A stretch of DNA of 64,000 nucleotides. Source: Ramazzottius varieornatus (lineage: Eukaryota > Tardigrada > Eutardigrada > Parachela > Ramazzottiidae). A program made the translations under genes and the position numbers. This document shows, piece by piece, positions 23,533 to 34,022 of the stretch. Position 1 is the stretch's first letter; every line of letters starts with the position of its first letter. The notes below the pieces were generated by a model. The model was not told where the DNA came from. It searched no databases and was given only the letters and a program-made list of their open reading frames with translations. The DNA lies in NCBI GenBank assembly GCA_001949185.1, contig BDGG01000002.1, positions 527,783-591,782 of the forward strand, read 5' to 3'.

Positions 23533-24724
23533 CTTGCACAGTCCTAGTTTCAAAGCACTCCATCATCAGCATTATCAACATTTCCGGGGTGTTGTTTGAA
23601 AGTTGTTTAATTTGATGGCTGAGAAGTCATAGTTCTGTGAGAGAGGCACGAGGGGATTTTGCACTCTTTATTCAGGGTAGTACAATAATACTTCTTTGGC
23701 CACACAATACGGGTCTGCCTGGTATTCCAGATTTCTGCGTGGTATTCCATGGTATTCTATGAATGTCGCTTTCTGCCGGATCTGCGTTCGTATTTTCTGA
23801 ATTTGTCAATGAATCAAATTCGAAAATATACGCAATTTTTTGCGCTTATTACATTTGGGTTTAGCGTATTCAGTATCTTTCTGGACATCACATGCACTCC
23901 TGTCAACCTGATACCTAAGAAAAGCGGGAAGTCGGTTTCTGGGCAATAGCGTACTGTTGTCGTATTCATCTGCGCATCAGTGCTTGTAGATAAAAATCGG
24001 GGTCCGCGCCGGCATTTCATAAGACGGCTGGCTTTCACCAAGAGAATACGTGGTTCACTGCTCATGAAAAAAGGAACATTAACGAAATGTGCAGTTAGCG
24101 TTTCTAGAGCGTGAAATAGGCAATAGTACAATGCGCCGAGCTCGCAGTGGAAGGGATGTGGATAACGGTACAGTGAAGGTAAAATCATAGCTTCTTCGGT
24201 ACAGCGATTAACTGACGAAGGATGAGTGGAGATCAGGGAGAGCTGAGTAAGGCGATGATCATGAAGAAGCAGAACTTCAGGCCCTAATCGAAATCCAGGC
24301 CAATCCGGCGTGTTGACGTTTCGCGAGGGTTCGCCGAAATGGTGCTGGTAGGTGAAAAGGGACCCGATCGGACACTATGATACAAAATATGCGCCAGTGG
24401 AGTCGGTAATGTCATCCAGGCAAAAAATCGAGTACCTAAAACAATAAATCGGGTTTGGTATCAGTTTGAATATTGCTTTCAATTGAAACTCTGTATATAA
24501 AGTTCAACGTCCATCCTCCGAAGTTTCCAATGCATGGATCACAAAATTGTATGACCTCGTAAGGACTAAATGTTGAAATTAGCTAACGTGACGCGTCAGA
24601 AAATTCTCTGGGGAGCGTCGATTTTGATGTAAATGTTGAACTGTCGATACACTTATCCAATTACAACAAATTGCCCAAGCTTTACCTCAAAGAGGCCTGT
24701 CGATAATCAATAGGAATAGCGTCA
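23533..24724. other. Intergenic between the two convergent peptide genes
   Basis: AT-rich sequence with no recognised gene. The GGTATTCCA motif recurs near 23720-23750. Confidence 0.5.
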
Positions 24725-26197
24725 TCATCGGCGGTCGCGAGGATACGCCAAGTTACGATTCGATGCGCCATGAGAGGAACCCAATGGGAGACTGCCCTGG
24801 GCCATGTGCAGCACAGATGGCGCAGCCGAGCGCTTCTTCCCTCCCCACGCGAAGTAAGTGCGACCTCGCACTTCCGATCGCGGCGAGAACTGTGCATCTC
24901 GCTTTCCACCTACATCAGCATCAGAGTTAATTTCTTCCATCAAACTTGTTATGGAGCCTGTAATAAAGCATGCGAACATTCAAGGCCCCCTCATTTTCAC
25001 ACAAAAGGAACGTTTGCCAAAATTATATGTGGCGAATACAGCGGACCATAATGCGTACTAATTTTCTCTTTTCTACAGTGCGTGACAGCCAACTTGAGTT
25101 CCCTTTTTCGAAGATTTTTCTTGAAGCCCACAGGTCACAGATTGCTTTGGCCCTATTTCTTCCAGTTGTCCGTTCACTTCTACGTCTAACATAATTGTAT
25201 TTGGATTTAAGTCACTCACATCAGTTTACGCTAAGAAAGACCGTACCGACGTCAAGCCGAGGTAAGACCCTCTGACAGACACCAGCTTTCTGCATCTCAA
25301 AAACTAACGACGAATTTCCGGCTTAAATTTTGACCGCTGTTTGTAAAGTCAAAACAAAGCCCAAGAACCATTCTTTTGAACGCACTGAATCATAAAGCAT
25401 GAAACGTTCCTCGCTGACATCACAGCTTTGAGAATTCCTCAGCCTTCGTAATCCAGGGAATACCATTCAAATTTCCCTTCACGCACATCTTGCGGTCCCT
25501 GCAATTCCTCCATCGACCGAAAAGTAGCCCACACATTCAGTAGCAAGACTCCAAGAAGAAATCCGAAGAGTCAGAACTGTCAGCAGGTCGTTCGGTACTG
25601 TGCTGCTTCATGACCGAACCAATGAAAAATGAGCCGAATAAAAAAACCAAAACGGAATCTCCTATCCCGAGTAAAGTGGAAGGAGCGCAAGTTGGCTGCC
25701 ACACACCGTATATTCCTGATTAAATGGCACACGCTTTCACCAAATAACACAGAAATTATGCGCCACTAGAGAAAATAACCAAACTCGACTGGGTACGTTT
25801 TATCCAAGCGGCGCAAGCTTCCAGTCATCAACACCGAGAACTTGCTTCACTTGGGGAAAACTTTTCTACCAACCAGAGCTTTCGGACAACAAATCGAAAT
25901 TAGGTTGAAAATGTAAGTGAGCTCACCGAAGGCATAAAATCCGACACCCTTGCGCTTCGAGGGATATGGGTAAATTCTGGACATGGAGTTGAAGGGGGCG
26001 AACAGTCTTGGTGGCCTGACATATTCCTCATCCGGAACTTCGAGGCCTTGGGAAGGAAAATAGCTGGCTTGTCCCGATGCAGCGGCTAGTACCGGAAGGG
26101 GGACCACCGCCGAGACTAATAATGTGGTGACCATGAGAAGGGCAAACCAGCTTCCGCAGCCCGACGGACTTATCCGAAGACCCGCCATCACTGACAC
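24725..26197 (-). CDS. Kinin-like amidated neuropeptide precursor
   Basis: Two exons on the minus strand, 26197-25927 and 24957-24725, join in phase 1 to 167 codons. A signal peptide occupies about residues 1-40 (core WFALLMVTTLLVSAVVPLPV). Processing sites follow: KRK at 81-83, GKR at 108-110 and GKKR at 130-133. The peptide before the last site ends RTYFAWG, with Gly130 as amide donor. Kinins (leucokinins) end FxxWG-amide; here the first core residue is Tyr (YFAWG), so this is a kinin-like call rather than a certain one. The stretch after KRK opens GVGFYAFG and ends DADVG before GKR, so a second amidated peptide could be released. The gene faces the tachykinin gene tail to tail, about 1.2 kb away. 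Confidence 0.6.
25705..25870. repeat. AAGTGGCGCA repeat, dimer, in the intron of the kinin-like gene
   Basis: TAAATGGCACACGCTTTCAC with TATGCGCCACTAGAG, then CCAAGCGGCGCAAGC with CTTGCTTCACTTGGGG. It ends about 55 bases from the exon 1 donor. Confidence 0.75.
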
Positions 26198-27309
26198 GTC
26201 GAGAAAATGCGCGACTCTGTGAAAGATACAACAGAAACGCGGCTCAAATCACTTCAGATTAGTGCAAAGGAAAAAACTGTGCATGATATCGATAAGGGGC
26301 AGGTCTATTTCATTCATCAGAGACATTAAGCCCCAGTTAGTTCAGCTGGTCCCATAAATAGCAGAAAAAACATGGAGTGAACAGGTAAAGTAATGGTGAT
26401 TAAACAGTAGCAGATGGGTCGCTATGATGACGCGGAAGTTTCAAGTGGAGTCTCGGCTCAGTTCGTTACAGAGTAGAGACCTTAACGATCACTTCAGGAC
26501 TTTGATGATGTGTTTCCCGTAAAGTTGTTTTAGGAGGAGAGTTCACGGTACAACGCACGTCATCTGTTGAATCTCAGACGGGAAAAGTCCGCAGACTGAA
26601 TTGCAGATCGACGCGGATTTTTTGATGAGTTTACACAAGAAACACAAAATACTCTTCCCTTCGGCCGAACTGGATACTTTGTCGGCGTCCCGTCAACGCA
26701 TAGTATTTAACAGTCAAAGCAAGACCAATGACGCTAGCGTCAGGATGATCGAAACCGGTCAAGTTGCAACCTCGGCGATATCGAACTTAGTTATCTTCCG
26801 AGTTCGATATACCACATCGAATATGTCATTCGAAAACTTGTCGCATTACCCTATAATAAAGATGCATTGATTTTAGGGCGTGCTTCAGCCGTGTTCCATC
26901 AGTAGCTTGACTCGACGGCAACCAGAAAGTACTACAGCTTTTTCCCATTACTAATTACCGGGCGATCAGGTTACCAGCTTGTTCAGTGGTCTTTGCTGTA
27001 AGATGATCCTGGCTTGCTTCCGTTAAGTTAACTTCCGTTGCAAAAGATCTCAGGTTTGACACACTCGGACAAGGTCGACGATTATATCGACGAGTTAGTT
27101 AACTAAAGCCACTGCACCCGTACACTGCGCAGTTTGGACATGGTCTGGGATAACAACAAAGTGCGCCTTCGCGCCGTCATTTGCAGTCAGCAATCAGGAT
27201 AGGAATGAGAAGAAGACGGCTCAACTGAGTTCGATTCAAACCACCAATATTTTCACGTCGGTTCGTAGGAAATCCGATAAAAATATAGTAAAACGTTTTG
27301 GATTGAAAA
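26198..27309. other. Unassigned region upstream of the kinin-like gene
   Basis: No signal beyond a short plus-strand open stretch at 26601-26870 that matches no family I know. It should contain the promoter of the minus-strand peptide gene, but no motif stands out. Confidence 0.4.
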
Positions 27310-27930
27310 TCAAATTAAGTTAAGAAGTGCTATCCCACTCAGATGCATGTTAACATTGATCGTCAGTCTTCGTCCAAACAGTGCATGACGTGTGCGAACC
27401 ATAATATAATTAATTTTAATGTCCAAAACGCGGCAGAAACGAACTTTAATTTGTAAAGGCCCTACGAAATCAAGTCGGATAGAACTACGTAGAATCACAT
27501 TCTAAAGAAAAGTCATGTTGGTGTCGGCTTCAGATTCCCCAGGGGAAACGACATCGAGACAAAAAAAGGACGAACGGGAAGATGCAGACTCTGCTCCCCT
27601 TTCCAACCCCTCACCCCCTCCTTGTAGCCTAGGCTCAGGATTAAACATGGATTACTCCCGAGTTCTCAAGCAAGGGAACGCTTGATATACTGTATGTAAT
27701 GTAATTCGACAGCAATGATCATTTTTCGGACGTTGAGACTTTCGCTTACCTTCGTTCTTCGCTTTGGCTTGCTCGCTATGACCTTCAGCCGAATAATCCT
27801 TGCAAGAAAAGGTCACTTCTGTTTCGCAGATGGTTCAGAAAGACATGAATGCCACGCTTAAGTTGGGGATCGTGCGAAGAAAACACAAAGATGTCCTCTG
27901 CACGTAGCTGGTCCAGACTTCAGCTTTTCA
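27310..27930 (-). mobile_element. Decayed Ty3/gypsy-like pol fragments
   Basis: On the minus strand, about 27915-27815 reads AEDIFVFSSHDPQLKRG and VFLNHLRNRS, resembling the reverse-transcriptase YxDDIxVFS block and the helix after it. About 27498-27440 reads RLDFVGPLQIK, resembling the integrase MDFxGPLP block. The order is that of Ty3/gypsy pol, but only about 400 bases separate the two, with stops between, so the element is deleted internally and dead. The match rests on short motifs. Confidence 0.35.
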
Positions 27931-28548
27931 ACATCAATGAAAGTTCGAAGCAGATGCAGGTTTGGATTAAGTGAGCGAGAGTATTACGTTTACGGTAGCT
28001 AAAGGGCTGAAGATTTGAATAAGTGCACGATCCTAGAAACACTTGGGACCCTGCTTGTGCCATACTCTACTTGGTCTGGAAAAGTCTGGGCAGTTTCTAA
28101 CGATTTACGAAGAGGTCATCCATAACTATGCGTGCGTCACAGAATAAGGCGACTTGCGTTGCGTCGATCATCGTATTGTCTTTGTCAATTGAGCAAAGTG
28201 TAATGGAGACAACCACTTTCTCCGCGTGGAGGATCGACAAAAGTATATACAGCTTTTAACACGCCACTTTCAATTGGGAGTAACCGATTCCAAGGAAGAA
28301 CTTGCCTATTGAAGTGGGTGCAAGCTCTTTGCCGACTTCGCACAACTACACACTCATCAATCGTGTTGCATGGAATAGTATTCTGTCTTCTATGGTCGGT
28401 GACAGTTCAGATAGAGCATCTCCTGTTTGGATGAGAAACGATCCCATCTTCCGACGGCGTAGAACGCGGCAAACGGAAATGACACGGAAGATCGTCAATC
28501 AAGTCACAATCAATGGTATGAGCGTGCGTACCGTACAGTGCAGTTACT

Positions 28549-29033
28549 AAGCTCTGTTTCATCTACCAATGGGTGGTACTTTTAGCCTCCTCGCCAACCC
28601 ATCCAACATTTTTTATGGATTCTTTTACGGCCATAGTTCTTAGTTCGCAAGGCGGGTCAACTTGGCCGTTTTAGAAAGTCAAGATCAGCTCTTGATCATC
28701 CCGCTACGGGGGAAGATCAACTGATAGGATCTCTGATCCTCAGTATGTACGATCCTCCACACAGTCGTACGCGTGAATCCGTCCCGGGTAGTGAGCACGC
28801 GGCAGACTGGCCAATCANNNNNNNNNNNNNNNNNNNNNNNNNNNNNNNNNNNNNNNNNNNNNNNNNNTCCCCCGTAGCGGGATGATCGAAAGCTGATCTT
28901 AACTTTCTAAAACGGCCAAGTTGACCCGCCTTGCGAACTAAAAACTATGGCCGTAAAAGAATCCATAAAAAATGTTAGATGGGTTGGCCAGGAGGCTAAA
29001 AGTACCACCCATCGGTAGATGAAACAGAGCTTA
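28549..29033. repeat. Large inverted repeat around an assembly gap
   Basis: The left arm (about 28549-28714) and right arm (28868-29033) are reverse complements over about 165 bases with few mismatches; both carry ATTTTTTATGGATTCTTTTA. Between them lie about 100 bases of unique sequence and the 50 N run. The inner ends carry CATCCCGCTACGGGGGA. Related single arms occur at about 39140-39320 and 63505-63665, so this is a dispersed transposon end rather than only an assembly artefact. Confidence 0.75.
28818..28867. other. Assembly gap (50 N)
   Basis: Fifty N bases at the centre of an inverted repeat. The round number suggests a scaffold gap of unknown true length. Confidence 0.98.
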
Positions 29034-29149
29034 GGATGAAGCCGAAAGTATAAAAAAGAAAGTTGCCACAGCACGGTTCTTATCGATCCCAATGACGTAC
29101 TCTGTCTGATTTTGTACTCCAGTCGGTAATGCAGCGATTCCACTTCCTC

Positions 29150-29285
29150 ACGGAGAACCATTACGGAGCTCCTGACGGAGCTCCGTAATGAGTGATTCTA
29201 CTCTCGATAGTTTCGAGTCGGTCATGAGAGGAGAAGTGGAATCACTCATTTCGGAGCTCTTGGCGGAAGTCCGTGATAGCTTCTC
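29150..29285. repeat. Nested palindrome with GGAGCTC motifs
   Basis: ATTACGGAGCTCC and GGAGCTCCGTAAT form a perfect hairpin at about 29160-29190. A second related pair (GTGGAATCACTCATT and AATGAGTGATTC) surrounds the next 70 bases. It lies beside the large inverted repeat and may be part of the same element. Confidence 0.5.
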
Positions 29286-30170
29286 GTAATGACTTCTATA
29301 TGACTTTACGTAAATTAAGAAAAGTGCGAAATGTACCGCGTCCGACATGAGCGATAACGCGACACAACATTCGGTTGATTGAAATATATGGTGGTTTGAA
29401 CGGAAGACCCGGAAATACAGTGCGAGAGTTATGAGGTATATTCTACTTCCTCGTTCCAGCCAGTAATCAGAAATACGTGATGGGTCCGGAGAATGCTCCT
29501 CTCCCGAGATGACTTTTTCCGTGATGGTTTTCCCAGTTATGGTGATGGAAAATTTTCGTAAAGGGCAAAACCGCGCCAGTTACGAGAAGTGAAATCGCTG
29601 CATAACCCCTCAACCCTCAAAACCCGCCGAAATGGTTTCGACTTCGAACATGAATTATGCTTGCAGCGTTGAATGGTTGGGCCAGCGGTAGAGTAGACCA
29701 GTAAGGCGTGGCTAATTTAGGATAGATAGATTTATCGAGCCTCGAAAATCTAGTCGACGGCTTCCACGATCGTCAGAGGATAACGAAACATAAAAATACA
29801 GTACTAACAGGTTTGGCAAGTGGAAGCGATCAAGACTAACTTCAGAGATTGACACATAGAGATTACCATCCGAGATCAGGCACCGGAAAGGAAGTGGAAA
29901 ACTCTCACAACCATAGCAGGCAGAGCTAACTACCAAACAGGGAATGAGGGAGCGTTCTTTCCGCCTCAGTCCAGGTGCTCACTCGTCCATTTCCATGTCC
30001 GACTGGCTCCGTCGTTCCCGGTTTGATGCTCGGTCCATGTGTGTGGTTGGGTTTCTGCTGTCCGTCGCGAGGGTCTTCGCCGAATTGGGCTCGCCCGCCG
30101 AACCTGGTAGTACCGACGGGAATTGATCCGCCTGGCTCGGCGGGTCCAGGTTCTGGCGGCTTTTCGGGGG

Positions 30171-30829
30171 TCACCCTCCTCTGCAGTTCCGGGGGTAGTC
30201 TTCCCGTCGTCCGTTACTATCACGTCCACTTCCCTGGTGGCCGCCACGTCCACTGCCACGTCCACCGCCCCGTCCAGCGCCATGGCCGCCCCCTCGACCA
30301 GCACCGCGTCCGTCAGAGCGGCCATAAGCACCGCCACGCCCACCGTAGCCCCGACCTCGGTTTCTGTTTGAGTTACAGTGGTAAGGCGGTTGATTGCCGA
30401 GGCGACGGTGATCGAAGGGCTTGCGCGGTGGGCCGATCGACCCCAAGTTGATCTTCACATCCGGTCGACCTGTACCGACGGGGCTGTTGATAACCGCTGA
30501 TGCATGGTAGGAGCTGGCTTGAGAGACGCGAAGGCTGGACGGCTGGATGGCCGGAGCGCCAGGGTTGATGGATGGAGCAGCTGGTTGGGTCGCTGCAGTG
30601 GCTAGTTGGTTCGCTGTCATCCCCTGTAGGATCAACCACTCATCGGCTGTGAATCTCGGTTGAGCGAGAGTTCCCAGCAGAGGCGTACCCGCTGAGGGAC
30701 CGGGGGAAAAGCAAAACGGGGGTCCTAGCGGGAAACCCATAAGAAATCCCGTGGTCAGTCCGGGCATTTGGTAAGGAGCATAGGCTCCAGTCATTCCTCC
30801 AAATATGCTGAAGGGGAAATTCATAATCT
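30171..30829 (-). CDS. RGG-rich reading frame (RNA-binding-like or retroelement gag-like)
   Basis: A 217-codon minus-strand frame starting at 30824, directly after an acceptor-like TATTTTCAG. The first 80 residues are hydrophobic and Gly/Pro-rich (FSIFGGMTGAYAPYQMPG). The last 70 are a dense RGG/GRG block (GRGGGHGAGRGGG). RGG boxes bind RNA in hnRNP-type proteins. At the stop, a second Pro/Gly-rich frame (30174-29926, TPEKPPEPGPAEPGG) begins in overlap, as in a gag-pol arrangement; decayed pol-like motifs lie further along the same strand at 27.4-27.9 kb. I cannot tell a host gene from a gag relic. Confidence 0.45.
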
Positions 30830-31144
30830 GAAAATAGCATTTGGTTACTTCCTATGTCCGGTCATCTGGTCAGGAAGTATGGAACAGGAACAACGAGAGA
30901 ACTATTCTTAATTGGGCAATCAAGATTGTCAATGTCAGGAACTCTTCTTACCGATTGGTCACTTACAGATATTCTTTAACTTCAAGCCCGTTCCCTATGG
31001 CGTCATCTGGCCACGCCTCACTCTTCTACTCTGCCGCTAGGCCTGCTGGATATCAAGGTCAAATCTTTCAATCAATCAACCATTTGGCCTAGAAACCGAG
31101 ATCCTTCTGTTGGTTCTTGATTGTCTAATCAGACAACCTGGTTC

Positions 31145-31351
31145 TCAAATTTTCATCTCTCCATTTTCCAACTCTGACTCGTAATCAATCATCATCCGTT
31201 TCATCTCGTCCCGGGACGGTCTCCTAACAGAAGTCAGGGTTATCCCACCTTGTTCTGCGTGTTTTAAGGAACTCAAGAATGGGCAAGGAGCCGTAGAAGA
31301 AGGTACACTGGAAGGCGTACCTCGGTAAACTTGCGCAGCCTTGATAACCAA
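31145..31351 (-). other. Short open segment of uncertain status
   Basis: A minus-strand stretch that reads VYRGTPSSVPSSTAPCPF, then SVRRPSRDEMKRMMIDYESE before a stop. Its composition looks coding-like, and it lies between the RGG frame and the divergent NEMP gene. No clear upstream exon or start codon was found. It could be a last exon or chance. Confidence 0.25.
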
Positions 31352-31514
31352 CGGTTAATGTTGTTCCATGTTTGTCCATATTTCTCGCCAGTAAAAAGTT
31401 GTTTGGTTCTAGTTTTGAGGCTTTTTCGACGAGTAATGGATGAGTGAAGACTAGCCAGCACGAACTGATACCGTCTTCTTTATCCTGAATATTGTGGGGA
31501 ATTTACTGCCAGAG

Positions 31515-33758
31515 ATGCCGTCTGTGATCCGTTTGTTGACATTCTTTCTCCTCCTTAATCTCTCCTGCGCCTATCACTACCCTTCAGCTCAAGGCAGCTA
31601 CGAGTTTGAAGCTCCAAAGGCCGAAGACAGTCCTCCAGCCGGCGGTTACGGTAACCCCCACCGCGAAGAATGGGCCACGTCGGGGACGAAGCCCATCCAA
31701 GTGGAGGCGTCTCGCAGTAAAGCCCTCAAGACGTTCTGCTGGCCCGGCTTCCGGAAGGACATTCGACGGACATGGTACACCGCTTTCTTTCTCCTGAACA
31801 TCACCGACGACAGCTTCCACCTGTACAAAGGCACGACGACGGAAGAAGTGCAGTATCAGTTCAAAAGCTCGTCGCGCTTTTTCGCCCTGCCGTGGAGGGA
31901 GAAAGTAATCAAGCTCAACGGCTTCTCCCCCACCTGCCTCGGTGTCTACACCAACAAAGCTTACAGTGTTACTTTGCAGCTGAAACATTTGGATTACGTC
32001 AGGTAAAAACCGAAGGAAGACGAAAAGACGGAAGAAAAGTTGTAGATTTTCTGTATTTTTACGGTTTTTAGTATTTTCACCCATATGAGCCGATTACTAC
32101 AAAAACCAGACGCCTGACATCATGAACCAATTCGGATGGGCTAGGGTTGACTTGTCGTCCGTGCAAGCCGCTCATGACGTCATTATTGCGTTTCGGCCAC
32201 ACGGGTGGTGTGGGTGTTGCATTTGAACGTGTGAGTTTCGTCCAACTGAAATGAGTTTATGATGTCATGTTGCATGGTCTCCTAGCTTTACGTTTTGTGA
32301 CACAATGGGTGTGATTCTAATAGACAGTGGGCTTTCGCTATGACGACCTCGGTGATCATTTGTAGATTTCTCTTTCAGGTTGGCAGCGTTCGTCGTTGGT
32401 GTTCTTCTCATCCTGTTCGCCAGGAGGATGAGTCGCGACACATACTTCCATTACGGATCGGGTGTCGGTATCGCCTTGGTGGGATCTCTCCTCGTGCTGA
32501 TATTCCTCATCAGCCGCATGATCCCGCGCCGAGCAGCTGGAGTGTCATTCCTAGTCGGTGGATGGGCAGTGGTCCTGTACTTCTTCCAGACCTTGTGGAA
32601 GAACTTTCGAGAAACACTGCTGCAGCACAGGCAATACGTGCTTGTATATGTGGCCACAGTGTCGGTCTTGACGTGCCTCTTGGTCTACCGATTTGGCGGT
32701 GTGCAGAACCGAAGAACCATGGACATTCTCCAATGGGGCCTCCAAATTTTAGGTGGGATAAAAGCTTCCGTACCGGCAGTTTGCTTGTACTGTTTTTTAT
32801 TGACTGCTTCTGGTTAATTTCGGACAATTTCGGTCACTTTTTTGATCGACAGATTCGACAAAAGGATTCTTCTGAGTGGCACATTCGTCAAGCTGACAAC
32901 ACGGAAAGCGTGAGCCACTTGAAAACAATCTCGACAAGATCGCTTCTCCAACTGGCGCACGCCTTAAGCCAGTATCACTGGTAGAGTGCGCCAATTGAGA
33001 CAACGATCATCTCGACAAGGTTGCTTTTCTGAAGCGGCGCATGCTTTCAGCCGGTAGCATCAGAAAAGTGCGCCACTTGGGAAAACAGTAATGTCGAGTT
33101 TCTCTGCCGAGTTCCCATATTTTGATTATTTTGACTTTTTGCTTCGCTGAAGTTGTTTGGTTGTTTTTTAGGTGCGGCGCTTATCTACTTCAGCTGCACG
33201 ATCGAAGCCGTCGGCATCATCTTGGTTGTTCTCATCATCGCCCTCGACATGTTCCTTCACAGTGGCTACAACTTTCGCCGATACGCCTTGCTGAACAAGC
33301 TGTTTCCTCCCAAGCCACCTAGGCTTCTGACACCGCAAGAGTTTGAAGAAGTGGGGCGACGCGAAACTGAGAAGGCCTTACAGCAGCTGCGCCAGTATTG
33401 TAACAGCCCAGAGTGTAAGCAGTGGAAGCTGGTCAAGAAGCTCAATACCCCGTCGCGTTTCAGTTCTTTTGTTGAAGATGGGTTCCATTTGACGAGTGAT
33501 GAAGTGGAGGCCTATGAGAGGGTGTCGTCCTTCGAAGCGGTGGATGATGTCGATGACGATGACGATAGTGAGCATGCGCCGCTTGTGCAGAAAACACCAC
33601 GAAGATACTTCCCTGGCCATCCGAACGGCTTTGGAGCGGCACAGAGGAATGGCAGCGGGGGTGTGCGGACTACGCCCAGGTTTAATCGTAGCGCCAACAA
33701 TAGAAGATCGGTTACTCCTTTAAACAGGAATGGTGGAGAACCGATGGATTACGAGTAG
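31515..33758 (+). CDS. NEMP: NEMP/TMEM194 nuclear envelope integral membrane protein
   Basis: Three exons (31515-32002, 32379-32752, 33172-33758) join in phase to 482 residues. A signal peptide (MPSVIRLLTFFLLLNLSCA) is followed by a lumenal domain with conserved-type cysteines (FCWPGF, PTCLGVY). Five hydrophobic segments then span the exon 2/exon 3 junction, including the family block YFHYGSGVGIALVGSLLVLI. The C-terminal part has LTPQEFEEVGRRETEKALQQ, the SPECKQW element and TSDEVEAYE, all typical of NEMP1 and NEMP2. NEMP proteins sit in the inner nuclear membrane and support nuclear stiffness and germ-cell function. The tail is acidic, then Arg/Asn/Gly-rich. Intron 2 holds three palindromic repeat monomers. 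The gene converges on the guanylate cyclase gene, leaving 264 bases between the coding ends. Confidence 0.92.
32845..33115. repeat. AAGTGGCGCA repeat, trimer, NEMP intron 2
   Basis: Three consecutive monomers: CTGAGTGGCACATTC with GTGAGCCACTTG, CCAACTGGCGCACGCC with GTGCGCCAATTGAG, and TGAAGCGGCGCATGC with GTGCGCCACTTGGG. It is the only full copy found right of 26 kb. Confidence 0.8.
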
Positions 33759-34022
33759 ATGCTTCCACTGTTTTTTCCTGCTGTTAGTTTTCAGACACTT
33801 GGAGACATTTTCTTGCTTCTGAGAATGTTTCTTCTAGCCAACGCGTCCGTTATCTTTCTCGCATTTGAGTGCAGTACTTATGAAAATCTTTACGCGTGAA
33901 ATTTTTTTTTCCAGTTTCTCGATTGTACTTCAGTTGGGCGAGAAATCCACATTGTTTTGACTGGCTTTCGGTGCAACATTCCCTTCCGAAACAGGAGTGG
34001 TGCCGCCTGGCGCTTTGGCAGT

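Noticed and set aside
25927-26197. GVGFYAFG after KRK as an allatostatin A peptide (YxFGL-amide)
   Set aside because: The splice join gives FYAFG followed by Ser-Ile, not Leu-Gly-Lys-Arg, so the AstA ending is absent.
29975-30451. Plus-strand open frames at 30 kb
   Set aside because: They are the complement of the GC-rich RGG-coding stretch on the minus strand.
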